Shown one piece after another: positions 34,495-47,573 of a stretch of DNA of 64,000 nucleotides. This DNA is from Drosophila miranda (taxonomy: Eukaryota > Arthropoda > Insecta > Diptera > Drosophilidae): positions 23,746,001 through 23,810,000 of the forward strand of contig NC_046676.1 of the NCBI RefSeq assembly GCF_003369915.1, given 5' to 3'. The position numbers and the translations under genes were made by a program. How positions within the stretch are numbered: the stretch's first letter is position 1; each line of letters begins with the position of its first letter. The notes beneath the pieces are model-generated. The model was not told where the DNA came from. It saw only the letters and a program-made list of their open reading frames with translations, and made no database searches.

Positions 34495-34594
34495 CAGGCG
34501 GCAGGCGGCAGGCGGCAGGCAAGTGACGTAGATCCGTGCCACATGTTCCAGGCTAATGAGCGGATACTTCGTGCCGCCTGCCGCCTGCCGTCTG
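34495..34594. repeat. GC-rich inverted repeat made of GGCAGGC units
   Basis: Left arm 34499-34517 and right arm 34572-34590 are perfectly complementary over 19 bp. The stem extends by one G-U and three further pairs outward; the loop is 54 bases. Both arms consist of CGGCAG units, so a folded RNA or cruciform is possible. There is no evidence of a miRNA-like loop. Confidence 0.6.
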
Positions 34595-37500
34595 CTGCCT
34601 GCTGCCTGTCGCCTGTCGTTTGCAGATTAAGTTTTGTTGGCTCTGTCGCTGTCCTGTGGCTTAAATGAGACGCAGCATTTATGATCCTAAGAGCCACATA
34701 ATCTTTGTATGTGCAATTTTCAGATCAGCTTATGCAATGGGGGGCCAGGCCCCTGGCTTTGGTCACACTAATAGGGAAAATTCCCCTGGTATTTCCCAGA
34801 GCTCTCTTCCTCCGCCACGCCCCTGCCGCGGAGGGACAATGTCTTGTTAGCCAAATTGGATTTAACTTGGTTAACTCTGAATATCAGTCTGTGGGCGTGG
34901 ATGCTGGAGATTTGGCGCTGTCAACAAGAGCTTGCCGCAAAAAGTTGAAAAAGGGTTATCAGCACGCAATCAGAACGCGCCCCAGCGCCCCAGCGCCCCA
35001 GCGCCCCAGCACCCCAGTACCCCAGCACTGATAGGGCACCCCCTCTCTTTCGGTGCTCCCAATTCTGCTCTTGACGTTTATTATATTGCATTATGCTCGC
35101 ATTTGTATTGGTATTTATGCGCTTGCTGCTTGTGGCGGCGTTTTTTGCTATGGCCGGGCGACCCTTGAAGAGCATGAATCTGTACGTGGGTGTATCTGTG
35201 TGTGTGTTTGGGGGGTGTAAGCGTGTGTGTGTGTGTGGGTGCGAGTGGGCTAATTTGAAATGAGGTCGCCTGTCGACTTTCCTTGCGGCTGGCTGCTGCT
35301 TGTGCCGCTGACAGTCCCGATGTCGCGCGATTTCAGGATTTATTTTAATGTATTTTCATTTTTACCCTCAATATGCCAACGTATTGGGAAATGTGTGGGT
35401 GTATTGTGTGTATTTATGAATTATTTATCGAGGAACAGACCGCAAAGTTCCCCACTTGATTCTGACAGCTGTCCCGTGACTTGTGGCCGCATTTCCCATT
35501 CAAATAGGCCGCCAGAACTTTTCTCAAAAGTCAAAACTATTGTAAAAAAAAACAGAGCCTGACACCAGGAAAACTCCTCTGCAGATGGAGAAATTCAATA
35601 CGGCCATTAAGAAGGCAATAAGTGGCGGGAATTTACACGGCAATTTATAAAAAAATACCTTAGGCTCCGGTCACAGGAAATAAATCTTTTATTTGCATAT
35701 ACTCGTACTCGTATATACATACATATGTACATATATATTTAAATGTGATGCTGAAAAACACATGCACGAACCATATTTATTCGCTCCAGGAAATAAATGA
35801 CGACATTATGCTTTGCGGTGGATATTAAGCCATGGGAAGGAGCGAGATCTGATACGGCCAGGGCGGCCGGATGGCGTTGCTTGGAGTGCAGATGAACGTA
35901 GGCACACAGCGGCACATAAATGTATACATGGATATATAGATATACAAAAAAAAAAAATAAATAAAAAACAAGAATCGCAAAAAAAGAAATCAAGTTAAAG
36001 GCAATGTCTACAATAGGGGGGTGAAATGAAGATGAATGCGAATATTTGGTAGCCCTGTTGGCAGCAGCCGCAAAAGCCCTGCGCCGCGGGTGGCAGCCGT
36101 GGCCGTGATGCTTGCCGCTGGCATTTGTGGTGACGTGCCCCTCCTCCGGTGGCGCCACCTCTTCGCTTAAATCCGATTTCAATACTTAAATTCTGATGTA
36201 CGAACGGAAAGACCGAAGATAAGTGGAAAGCAGTGGCAAGTTGTGCACAACTTTTGCAATTTCATTTTCGAATGAAAGCCAATCGCAATATTTTCACGGC
36301 GGAGAGAGAGAGTGAGCAATTTAGAATAAATAATGAAATCAGGGCAAATTTTCTTGTGTCAAAGTGGCGACAAACATTGAATCCTTCAATCGCATTCAGT
36401 CCGTGGAAAATGTCCTGCGAAAAAAGCACCAGAAAGGAGTAGCGGAGCTGCCACTGAAAACTTTATCAAGAACTTGCAGACTAATGGAAATCGTGGAAAC
36501 GAAGGAAAAAACGTAACAACTGCAGAAGTGAGGAAAAACTCGGAAAGTGCGAGGGAAACTGCAGCGAAAAACAAGAAAAAATCGCTGTACTTTAGCTTAT
36601 GGCTCACTAAGGGGTGGCGGAAAAATACTGCAAAATGCTTATAAATTCTAAAAATATTTCAACCAAAAATATTTCAAAGTCCTTTAATTTCATAAATTGA
36701 TTCAGGACGCACCGGAAAATAATCCGATTTGCTTCAAGCAGAACAAAAGGTCCAGAACGATAGTAGCCCCAAAGTTTAACGCGAAGAATGATGTAGGCGA
36801 GCACACAAATAAGGAGAACACATATCCTTCAAGCGAGGGAGAAAGCTGGAAAATCGCTGGCGACAGAGATGGAGACAGAGAGAGAGAGGGACACACACCA
36901 CAGAAGTGGGAGGCGAAAAGTCTCGAAAAAACTTGCAGTTTTCTTTTTTTCTGTCTTTTTTTTCCTTTTTCTTTTCCTTTTGCCTTGGCCCCCGAACAAG
37001 CCTCTGCGGTGGCTGAGTGGAAGCTCAGGCGGCTTAAAAGGATTTCATATTTGATTTTTATTTAATTTTATGCGCTTTCTCGGCTCAGACAGAGACTGGG
37101 CCACAGAGACAGCCACGAGAGGGCACGAGCATCGGCGGCCAATGAACTCGAATGAAATATGGGAATGTTCTCTGGATTCTCTGAGCGAAATCAATTCAAA
37201 CGAATCACTCATCGATGATGGAGGGGACTCTGCAATGCATTTAAGGCGAATATTTATGGAATAAATTCGAATGAGATTCCATTTCAATATTTTCATTGCA
37301 GCTTTAATATATGGAAATTGGTATTTTTTCCAAAACACACCAATTTTAAGTTTGTTTTTTGCCTCCGCTTGTGTTAATTATAGAAATGCAAAAAAAACAG
37401 AAAGGACATAAAAAAGGGGTGAAAACATTATTTTTAAATACGAATTCAAATGGTTTCATGCTATTCCGTGTATCCCCATAAATAAATCATTTCTGTTGCC

Positions 37501-39956
37501 TCTAATTAAATCAAGCATCGTTGGGGAATGCATCAAGGGGCAAAAACACAAGTTAAAGCATCTTTAAAAACATGTGAAACCCAAGGAACCCAACGTACTC
37601 CTGCTGTTACACGTTTTTCATTCTATTCTTGTCTGCTTTTTCGTATTTTCCATGGCTTTTCCATGGCACTGCCAAATCCATTTCCCCCCGGCTCCCTGGG
37701 GGACTTCCTTCCACGCTAAGACGACTTACGGATATGCGCAGCGCAGGAGGAGAATTATATGGCACTGGAACAGGGAATGCGATACGCTTGTCGACCAGAA
37801 CTATGGGCTACAGTTACAGGCTCCAGCTCCAGCTCCTGCTCCAGAGAGAGGCGACTCGGCAAATTATGATAAGCACTTAGGGATAATAGGCCATGGAGCA
37901 GCAATCAATGCGGGTCTGAATCCCCAGTGCCCAGTCCACAGTCCCAACTGACGATTAAGCAAATGAAAGTCCAAGCGAATTTGTTTTTACAGAAGATTCT
38001 TTGCCAAGTGCATGGTCAGCTTTTCTCTCTTTCTTCCCGCCTTTACACATACATATCTCTTTCTTTCTCTCTGTAAAAATTACAAATAAAATCACTTAGA
38101 AGCTTGTCGACAAATTCGCTTGCCAAGAAAATTTATGCTGGATAGAAAATTGTACAAAAATAATAGAAAAACAAAAGCAAACTGAATAACGTGCCAAATG
38201 GTTGCTGTCTCTTTCTGCACTCTCTCTTACTCTCTTCCTCCTCTTTCTATTTCGTATGCATGGAAATAGTGGAAAAGCAAAACAACAACTATTGTAAGCC
38301 GGAAAACTGCCCTGAAATGTGTCAGAGGCATACTTTATAAATAGAACAACTGGAAACTCCAGTCAAGCCAACATAAATTATGGCAACAGCCAAGAAATGA
38401 GTCCCGACAGGACAGCCAGCCTACACACGAATGCCCCCAATCCGTTTGTTTTCAAACATTTGTATAACAATTTGGCCAGAATTTATACAGCAAAAAACAA
38501 TAGATTTTAAGATATACGAACTTTAGGCGGAACATTGGATCATGGATCACTAACTCTTAACCTTTAAGATGTGATCAAAGAAAAAACAAGCTGAGAATGG
38601 GAGGGAACACTGTCTCAAAGAACCCTTAACCCTACAGCTGCGGCTAACATCAAATAAAACTGATCCATGGAATGGATCCCAACACAGCATTATCGAGGAA
38701 CAAACAAAATGCAGAAGCCGCCAAGCCTATTTTTGTTTGGCATCGGAGGGAACTGGAAGGGAATACAGTGGCTGAGCCCACAGAACAAGAGAACAACAGA
38801 GCAACAGAGCTGCCTGCCGGAAATCAAAACAGTAGGAGCCAAGTGGCTCCAAGTGGAAAGCAATGGAGTGGCACTCAGAGTTCAACTCCAAGCGACTCAA
38901 GCGACTCGAGCGACGATGAGTGTGTGACGGAGGATAAACTGCCATTTAGACAGACTGAGAATAGCGGCAGCCGAGAGTGGAGGGGCGGACCAAAGGGAAT
39001 ACTCGGACAGGCCTGATCATACATTAATTACCCTGGGGACAGCAACAGCCTCGGGGCAGGATGCGTATTAAACCGAAAATACAGGAATACAGGACCAGGC
39101 ACAGCAGCATAACGAAGCAATTAAAGAGAAAGTATGCAAATGGCTTGCGAGAGAGTAAAAAAGGTGAATAAGTGTGGCGTCAAATTGAATGACAAGCCGC
39201 TGCCAAAAGGCAGAGTTCTGCGAGTATCACGGTGGGCGGGGGGGGGCGGTGGGCGTAGAAAGGGAAATGCGTGGAAAACGAATGGAATTACGGATGGTAA
39301 TGAACGTGGTGGGTGTGGAAAGGAGCGGGAGCGGGAGAAGAGAAATGAGACGACAATTCCTCTCAGAAATGCAAGAGCCCATGATGATGCTGATAAAAGT
39401 GTGGAGCCAAGTGGAGTGGAGTGGAGTGGATTCCACCCGGAATTAAAAAAAACAGGTGTACGAACCAAACAGAAAACTGAGGGATAGAGAGAGAGAAAGG
39501 ATGTCAATGCACTTGTCTGACCATCCTGGTACCTCCTCTCTGTCACGTTTCAGTTTGTCAAATGAAATGAAGAGGTGCCCGACAGGCCGACATTGCTGCG
39601 GGCATAAAATGAAGACGAAATTAAGAGCAATTCGTGTGCATGCCATGATGAAGACTCCATCAAAAGAAGCTCTCGCTCGTCAAAGACCGATCCAAGAAGG
39701 GGTGCGAGGGCGGGATGAGGTGTCTGCGGGGGAAATCCCCAAAGGAAATCATTACGGCTGAGCGAAAGTCTCAGTTATTTGAAGGAATTGCAATAATTTA
39801 AATGCTTGAGTTTCCCCCGAAGTTTCCCTGGCATCTGTTGTTTTTCGTATCTGAACGGACACCCAGACACCCGAGAAAAGTAAATAAATAAAAGTTTTTC
39901 CTCAAATCAGACATTTTCAATCGTTGAGTTATTGCCAGCAAAAGCTACAACTGCAA

Positions 39957-39961
<5 letters not shown>

Positions 39962-39992
<31 letters not shown>
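39962..39992. repeat. (GA)n microsatellite
   Basis: Pure GA run in the gene desert. Confidence 0.85.
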
Positions 39993-39996
<4 letters not shown>

Positions 39997-42900
39997 TACA
40001 AAAAACTAGTCGTAAAATAGAATAAATGCTTCGTTAGAAGGGCTTTTGTATGTGGCCTGTGGACATAATATAATATTTTCTTTGACACTCGAGAACCAAA
40101 CATCTCTTTCGCTCATAAATGAATGCTTTGTCCTGATTTCATTTATTACAGAGGCGGCAACCAAATGACAAACCGCACGAGGAGGAGCACAGGCTCCAAT
40201 GTGAAGCTCAACGCGGCAAAAGACAGACGAATTTAATGAGAGTCGAATTTCCCTCAGTCCCCATTCTCCCACACACACGTACGCGTACACGTTCGAGTAT
40301 CAGTGTGTGGGTGTGTGTGCAAATTATTATCCCCGGACCAGATTCTCCTCTTTATATACAGATATAAATTTGAGTGTTGATTTACATTTTTGATTTATTT
40401 TATTTATTTAAGCTTTGTGCCTCGTGTGCGGCGGTCTTTGCCACACAGCCGCACAACTACACAACCAAAAACGAAAGCCAAAGCCAAAACGAAAGCCAAA
40501 GCCAAAGCCAAAGCCTCTGAGCCAGCAGAAATATGGCTGGCCATAACTTTCATGCTCTCATTCGTAGTCGTAGATTTTCTTTATTTGGTCTCGTTTGCTG
40601 GCTATTTTCTTTTGTCGGCCCTTGAGAATTTATCGCAGATTTGTTCTTTATGTAAGCGTTTTGTGTGCCCTTCTTTGTTTCGTTCCTCCGATGTGGTGCA
40701 TATGGACACTAAACTGAACAAAAAGATATATGTACGTATCGAATTTCAAACGGAATTAGCCTAAGCAGATCAATGACTTGTGGGCAGGCAAGCTCTAATG
40801 CAAGTCTAACTACTGATTAAAGACACAAACAAACTAGAAGCTACCTACAATTTGAAATTCCAATGGAAACAATGAAATTTCTGCTTAATTATAAATGTAC
40901 GTAGAAGATTTCATTTGCTGCTGGGTAATTATATGCATTATTCAGAGCTCATGAGCAGGCCTAACTCTCATCGTAAAAGCCTACTCAATAATTGGCCAAT
41001 CAACGCTTAATTCAGCCTCAGATGCGGCACATAAACAGGTCATTACGGGTTCATTTCCAAGTCCAGGTCCTGGTCGAAGCCTCCTTCATGTCTGTTTATT
41101 GGCATTAAAATTTTGTGCTAACGGACAGCGGCTTGTAATTATTTTCTGCAGCCTGCGGGCAATGGGATTTATTGTTTCTTTTAGAGCCTGGCCCTGGCAC
41201 GGACTGCCTCCGAGTCCTGTCTGTGTTCCGGCCTTATGCAGATGCGGACGAGCATTAATTGGTGTTCTAGTCCATGCCAAAGAATACAAACAAACAGCAG
41301 GGATGCGGAGTATACAGAGATGCAGAGGAGGACAAATTATCTTATTTTGTTTGGGCTAGCGAGCATTCACTGTAGCAGTTTATCCAGTGAACCGAGCTCT
41401 GAGCTCTGAGTTCTATGTGTATTTTTCATAATTATGTGTGCGTATTACTCATGAACAGCCACCTCCGCACACACACCGCACCACCCCCTGTACAAACAAA
41501 GACACTGAATGATGCAGAGAGTGAATTCCGGGTCCTGGACTCTAACTAGGCAAACATTTGCCGTATATTACGGCTAATTGAATTGACTTGACTTGGACAG
41601 GGAATGCCCTGAGTGGCCATGTGTATCCATTTGTCCATCTGTCCATTTGCTTCCTTCGATTTCACCACAAAGGAAACAATATCCAGAATTATTCTGAATA
41701 CCATTCATAACACAATTACTCTAATTTGGAGCTCTAGTTTACTACTCTACTCTAGAGCTCTACTCTAGTTTCAATTCCAGAGAGACATATGAGTGGTGCA
41801 CCTGCTGGCTAACACTCAATTGGCAAGGAATAAAATTTTACCTTTAATCGTTTCTTAAATTTTGTTAATTTAGTACTGCCTCGCCTTACCCTGGACCCTG
41901 CCACGCCCAGATGGCGACCGAGCAAGACGTCATTTCCGATTGTCCCTCAGGTTTGGTGGCACGTTTGTCGGCATGAAATTCCAGCCTCCCTTCGGGAGGC
42001 ATGCCTGGCATGCTTTAGATTCACTTAATTATAGATGGGACACGCACGGACCCATTCCACCACACGTCCCCACGCTGACCACAGGGCCTCCCCACCGGCG
42101 CTCTCCCCGCCACCTCTTGTCCACAGCTGTGGTCATATTTATGAGGCTTTAAGGGCCGAGCAGAACACAGAATATGGAGTATGCTTCTGACTGTGGCTCT
42201 GGCTCTGGCTCTGGCTGTGGCTGTGGCTGTGCCTGTGTCTGACGCCTGCTCCTGTGGACAGCCATAGGGCAACAATTACCACGAATAGAATGCATGCAAA
42301 TGACTGGGGAAATGTTTTCAAAGAGCATCATCTCAAGAGTCTGCCAAGTGCGTGTGGCATTGTGTGTTGTGTGCCTTTTCTTGTGCACCTTTAGGCCCCG
42401 TTCGTTGTGGATCTACTGAAACGCCCACACCCCATTCTGCTCTCTGGAAAAATATGCAACGTTTGGCTCCGGAGAGTGTTTTGTAGATGTGTGAAATTAC
42501 ATTTCATATAAAAACACTCTGTGATTCGCATCAACCTTTTTTTGGTTGCCTTGTTTAACTACAAATAAATCCATTTGGGTTGAAACTTTTGAAAAGAGGT
42601 GTGTCGAAATGTTCATGTTCTTCAATGGATACGAACGGAAAACTAAATGAAATTGACTTGAAAAAAGTGGATTGGAACTTCATTTTGCCATCAACACACA
42701 CACACAGACACTGTACGAATACTACGATTTCCCAAAATCAAGGAAAATGCAATCAGAGCTCACACCTTTTGCTTTCACCTTTCAAACTTTCGCCCCGCGG
42801 CAGGAGTTTGGAGGAATAAACAATTTAAAAATAAATAACAATCTTTCGCGAGTCGAGGCGAACAATACCCTAAAAACCATTTAAATGTGTGGATCGTTTG

Positions 42901-44646
42901 GGATGGAAGGATCGAAAAGGATAGATGCCCGCTCCAAGGATTTAATTGGTCATTTCAGTTTTTTACTTACACTAGCAAATGGGTAAGCGGACTAGGAGTG
43001 GACTCTACTCCAATCCACTCCACTCCACCTGCTGCACTTACCATTCACATCACACGCTCCCGCTGTTCGCTGTTGTAGGTGGGTGGGCGCTGGCGCTCGC
43101 GGGGCACTCTCTAGTTAACCGAAGCCGCACCGACAGGCTGCCAAAAGTTCACCAGAAATTTTCTGCCACTCCACTTAAAAAAAAAATCGAGAATATGAAA
43201 CGGGTGCAGCTTTGCCTAACTAAATTTTGTTGTCAAAACTTCAATTGTTCTGGGCACAACATTTTGACAGCAGGACAAGGAAGGATGTAAGGCAGGCAGG
43301 CAAGGCAGGAAGCAAGGACGGATGGCGGCCTGGGCAGTGGATTTCTGGCCGGGAAAACTTTTGCGGAAAAGGCCAACGTGTGAGGAAACTGAATCGGCGA
43401 GCACTCTTAACTCTCACGGCGAACTTTGCGACACTTAAAAAAACTTGAGCGAAACTTTCTCGTATGTACTTCCTCGCTGAACTCGTCCTGGCCCCTACGC
43501 ACTTCGTTACACGATTAACAATCCTTTAGGGACATCTGAGCTGATAATCTCATCAAGGAATCATCCTTCTCTCACGTCGCTTTGGAACAAATAGTATTTC
43601 TTCATGAACGTTCCCTCAGATTCGTTGTTTTTCGTTTAAGTTCTCCGTTCGAATGGGGATGCCACTGCTGCTGCTGCTGCTGCTGCAACCGCTTCTTCGT
43701 AGGAATCACCGCAAACTGTGTGAGCTTACCCGAGTCCCCAGACAACCGACTGTCGTCCTTGCGTCCAGCATCCTACCAGAAAATCGCCGCTTTTTATGAA
43801 TGGCGCGATGTTTTGCGGAACGCCTCGGCAGTGGAACACTCTTCGCGTCTGCGCAGTGTCTGTATGCAAGATTTATTACAGTTTTCGATGGGGGGACCCC
43901 CCGGGGCCAAAAAACATCGAACACGTGGTGGGACCCCCAACAAGTGTGATCAGAGTGATACGAGTGATAACACCGCAAAGCAAATTCCACACTTTGTTCC
44001 CTGTCTTGGTGTCTGAGGTCAGTGTCTCCCTGTGGCTCTAATCAGGGTACTATAAGGGGGTCCTATAATATACTTATAATTAAATCAATGTCTTTTCACT
44101 GTTATCAGCGCGGAGAGCTACTGTACGCATGGCAACCGTATCTTCTTATCAGTCATGGGCTGTTTATTCAATTAGCAACAATTTGTTCACCCCACTGACA
44201 CTCTCTCGGCGGTGGAAATTAATTAGATAGGCCCCACAATAGGAGTAACCTTATAAACCACATCGCATTCGCGGCATTCAGCGGTTTCCTGGTGCATTCA
44301 AAGGTGGCGATGCAGGCCGTCGAATGCCTCCCCTTTGGTGCCGCATGACTAAGCATCTGACCAACGACTGGAAAAGCCACAGGAGCGGGTACCGAAAACC
44401 GCCAATCAAATCGATATCAGAATTCACCCCACTAGTGTGTATCTTAAAGACTTAAGATGGGGCACCCCGGGGGCCGTATCTCCTCCTTATTTGCATGCCA
44501 ATCACTGGAAGCATATTGGCCGACCGGACCATTTGGGCCCATTCTTTGCTCTCTGCTATTTGCTGCTATTTTCCAGAAACACTTTAAACTCTTTTGCTTT
44601 CTTTTGGCCAGCCAGAGCCGGAGCTGGAGCCAGAGGAGCCAGAGGA

Positions 44647-44674
44647 CCCTCCCTTTCCAAAAGGAAAGGGAGGG
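44647..44674. repeat. Perfect 12-bp hairpin with AAAA loop
   Basis: CCCTCCCTTTCC (44647-44658), AAAA, GGAAAGGGAGGG (44663-44674). A strong stem with a homopurine arm. It is about 0.75 kb upstream of the ligase gene promoter; no T-run follows, so it is not a pol III terminator. Confidence 0.7.
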
Positions 44675-45369
44675 GCCGTAATGTAATGCAAATGTATGCA
44701 TGCAGACCCCACAGCGGATGCGGAAGTTTGGGATGCTGCTGCCACACCATGCAAATGGCGCAACAGGGCGTGGCCCGCCAAATTATTATAGCAATAAAAC
44801 GAGGGACCAACAACAGCAAAGCGGAAGTCGAGCGGAGTTCATTTAAAGGGGAACTATTTTGAGAGCCATGCCATGCCAAGTTCCTTAAAATATAATTAAG
44901 TTTTAGGGCATGTTTCATTGGGAAAACCGAGAATTCCTGGGAACTCAAGCCCCCACAATCGAATTGAATAGACCTAGCAAAACAATCCAATGCTTGTCCC
45001 CAACTAAAAAAAGGCCAATTCCTACGAACACTTTCGATCTTTCAGCTTAACCTTCGACACATCCGGGAATCTATTTCATGCGTCAAGGGCGTCAAACACA
45101 CGGAACACACGCCCTCATCTCAAACGGAAATTAAAACCTGAGATAAGCGGAGGAGTCCACAACAAAAATCAGCTGACGACTCGGCCATTCGAAGAAGCGC
45201 CCTCCAATCTCTTGGATACCAGTTTTTGCTTGGATAAACCAAAGTCCAAAGACTGTGCGGATTTGTAGCGAGATAATGATATATCGAGTATGGAGACGCT
45301 TGATAAAGATACATATGTGTGCATACAGGGTGCGGAAACGGTGGAGATTTCCATTCGATTTCCATTCCA

Positions 45370-45406
45370 TATATAAAGACGCTTGTCGGGTGGTAGGCCC
45401 TCAGTT
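45370..45406 (+). promoter_or_regulatory. TATA + Inr core promoter of the ligase gene
   Basis: TATATAAA at 45370-45377 is followed by an exact insect initiator TCAGTT at 45401-45406. The A at 45403 lies 33 bases from the first T of the TATA box. The inferred 5' UTR is 30 nt before the ATG at 45433. Spacing and both motifs fit a focused Drosophila promoter. Confidence 0.7.
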
Positions 45407-45432
45407 GCGAATTTCCATTTGATTGTATCAAT

Positions 45433-47231
45433 ATGACGGCCCGGGCAATCTTTCCGACATTCTACGACAAGGAAACGAAGATCTGGAGCGGAGCGCCCAG
45501 GTCCACGCTGTACGACTACAACTGCTCCATTGGCCAGGTGGCACACAACACCCTGAAGTGCTGGACCACAAACGTCCTTCAGGTAAGGGATACAGCGATT
45601 CTCCATGGACTCGTGGGAGGACTGGGTTTGATGAGATCCCTATATAAGAGTAGATCACCGCCGACGACGACACAGTCCTCACCAACGGCGATGTGCTCAC
45701 CCTGGCCACCCGCATCGCCCTCTACTTCAGGGCCGAAGGCCTGACCCACGAGGATAGGGTCGGGATCATCGGCAAGGGCAGCACCTACGTCATGCCCGTG
45801 GCCACCGCTTGCTTCTTCAACACGACACCCTTCCATGCCGTCAACAGCAGCAGGGAGCCGCAGGTTGTCGCCAGACTCTACTCCGTCACGAAGCCCAAGA
45901 TCATGTTCTGCGACGCCGAAGACTACGAGACCATTAAGGAAATCACCAAGGAGTGGTCGCCAAAGATCATCACCCTGACGGGTCGCGTGGACGGTAAAGG
46001 ATCTGATAAAGCCCCATCCCTCCGAGGCAGTCTACAGGTGAGTGGCGTACCTATTCGTTCACACTTAAAGAACTCTTCTGGATGCCTTTCTTTCGGTTCA
46101 TTGATAGACCCACGCCCCTGGCTGTTGGCGGCGATCAAACGGTGGCGGTGCTGTGCTCCTCAGGCACCGCAGGCCTGCCCAAGGCAGTGGCGCTCTCCCA
46201 TCGTCACCTCTGCAGCACCAACTCGTGAGATTCCTTACCTTTCCATATGGAATCCCCCACCTAATCCCCAATCCCTGTGCATCTACAGCTTCTGCTTCAG
46301 CACGGACGTGGTGTACACCAGCGCCGCCATTGATTGGATGACTGGATTCACGATCATGGTAATAAGTCTCACCTGCGGATTCACCCGCATCGTTTCCAGC
46401 AAACCTTTCAGCGCCGAGCATGCCATTGCTTTCGTGCACAAGTACAAGGTCACCGGCCTCGCCATGGCGCCCTGGCAGGCCTACGAGCTGTACTTCAGTC
46501 CCCTGGCCAAGCCGGAGACTCTGCAGAGCCTGAGATTCTCCTTGGTGATCGGCGGCTGGGTATCGCTGGCCGTGCTGCGCAAATGCCAGGCCCTGTTGCC
46601 CAAGTGCTACGTCATGTTCTCCTACGGCACCACCGAGACGGGCATCGTGACGATAAACATCGACCAGAGTCTGGAGAACTCCGTGGGCCGCGTGGCGCCT
46701 GGCATGCGGGTCAAGATCCTCGACGAGAACCGCCAGCAGCTGGGTACCAACGGGGTGGGAGAGGTGCTCATTGACATCGGACTCAGGTGGACGGGGTACG
46801 TGGACAACGCGGAGGACACAGCCGCCACCCTGCAGGACGGTTGGATCAATCTCGGGGACCTGGGCTACTTCGACGAGGACAACAACCTGTATCTGGTGGA
46901 CCGCAAGAAGGACCTGCTGAAGTACAAGTCCAAGCACTACTGGCCCAACGAGATCGAGCACGTAATCGCCGAGCTGCCGGAGATCGATGACGTGTGTGTG
47001 GTTGGCGTGCGGGACGAGCGCTACGGCGATGCGGCCGGAGCTTTGGTCATCCGGAAGAAGGGCGTCGAGATCACGGCCCAGAAGATCATCGATCATGTGG
47101 CCCAGCGGGTGGTCGTGGACTACAAACAGCTGAATGCCGGCGTTGTCTTCGTCGACCACATCCCGACGAACGTCAATGGCAAGGTCATGAGGAGTGCGGC
47201 CCGCGATATCTTCGATGAGCGCTCCAAATGA
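45433..47231 (+). CDS. Acyl-CoA synthetase/luciferase-like adenylate-forming enzyme, with an apparent frameshift
   Basis: Four exons: 45433-45582, 45654-46037, 46108-46224 and 46289-47231. Introns are 71, 70 and 64 bp, all GT-AG. Motifs: SSGTAGLPKAV (the AMP-binding P-loop), YGTTETG, DLGYFDEDNNLYLVDRKKDLLKYK with the hinge Asp/Arg, and the catalytic Lys in VNGKVMR near the C-terminus. The enzyme would adenylate a carboxylic acid and transfer it to CoA. The C-terminus DERSK lacks a clear SKL-type peroxisomal signal. Odd point: exon 2 read from its start is one base out of phase with exon 3. The family-like sequence (KDLIKPHPSEAVYR) before the intron is in the shifted frame, so one base seems missing after G45993. 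This is either an assembly error or a disabling mutation. AATAAA lies at 47321. Confidence 0.8.
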
Positions 47232-47320
47232 TGTCATCCGTGTACAAAAATAGGGAAGGGAATATTACATACTTTTAGCCTACAAATTATTGAAAGGAAC
47301 ACAGCCTTTGTGTTCAAATG

Positions 47321-47326
47321 AATAAA
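47321..47326 (+). terminator. Polyadenylation signal of the ligase gene
   Basis: AATAAA 90 bp after the stop codon. Confidence 0.65.
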
Positions 47327-47526
47327 ACCTAAATCGTCTTAAGTCCAGAACTTTCGAAATAAATTAATTTGATATCTTCCGGAAGCCCATTGGTCGGATT
47401 ATCTCCCAAATGTTTTCGGTACATCGATGTCCGAGGTTCAAGGTCCAGAGCATGGTTCATATGCAAACTACTCAATCGCTTATCTGAAAGATACCTTCAA
47501 TAGGCTATCTACCGCAGATAGCCAGC

Positions 47527-47532
47527 TTTATT
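47527..47532 (-). terminator. Polyadenylation signal of the 152-residue gene
   Basis: AATAAA on the minus strand, 42 bp after the stop codon. Confidence 0.65.
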
Positions 47533-47573
47533 CGAAAGTTCAGGGGGAAGCATAGATTTTTGAATTTGGAATT

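Larger units (their letters stand above)
24764..45369. other. 20.6-kb gene desert
   Basis: I find no supportable coding exon, tRNA or transposon. The DNA is rich in TAATTA-type A/T runs and microsatellites: (GA)n 25283-25321, (CTTCTC)n 27286-27322, poly-C 31100-31114, a CCCAGCGC tandem 34978-35030, (GA)n 39962-39992, AAAGCC hexamers 40470-40520, (CTG)n 43665-43686. Candidate frames such as 38672-39016 (+), 30022-30474 (-) and 29480-29821 (-) lack recognisable domains, codon bias or splice partners. Long non-coding RNAs and enhancers are possible but not demonstrable from sequence alone. Confidence 0.5.
47232..47573. other. Convergent 3' spacer between the ligase and the 152-residue gene
   Basis: Holds the polyadenylation signals of two converging genes: AATAAA (+) at 47321-47326 and AATAAA (-) at 47527-47532. 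No other gene is seen. Confidence 0.6.

Noticed and set aside
38672-39016. 114-codon plus frame with an acidic SDSSDSSDDE stretch
   Set aside because: Protein-like composition in part, but overlapping frames are equally open and there is no promoter, domain or bias.
46098-47237. 379-codon minus-strand frame opposite the ligase gene
   Set aside because: Antisense shadow of the adenylate-forming domain exon.
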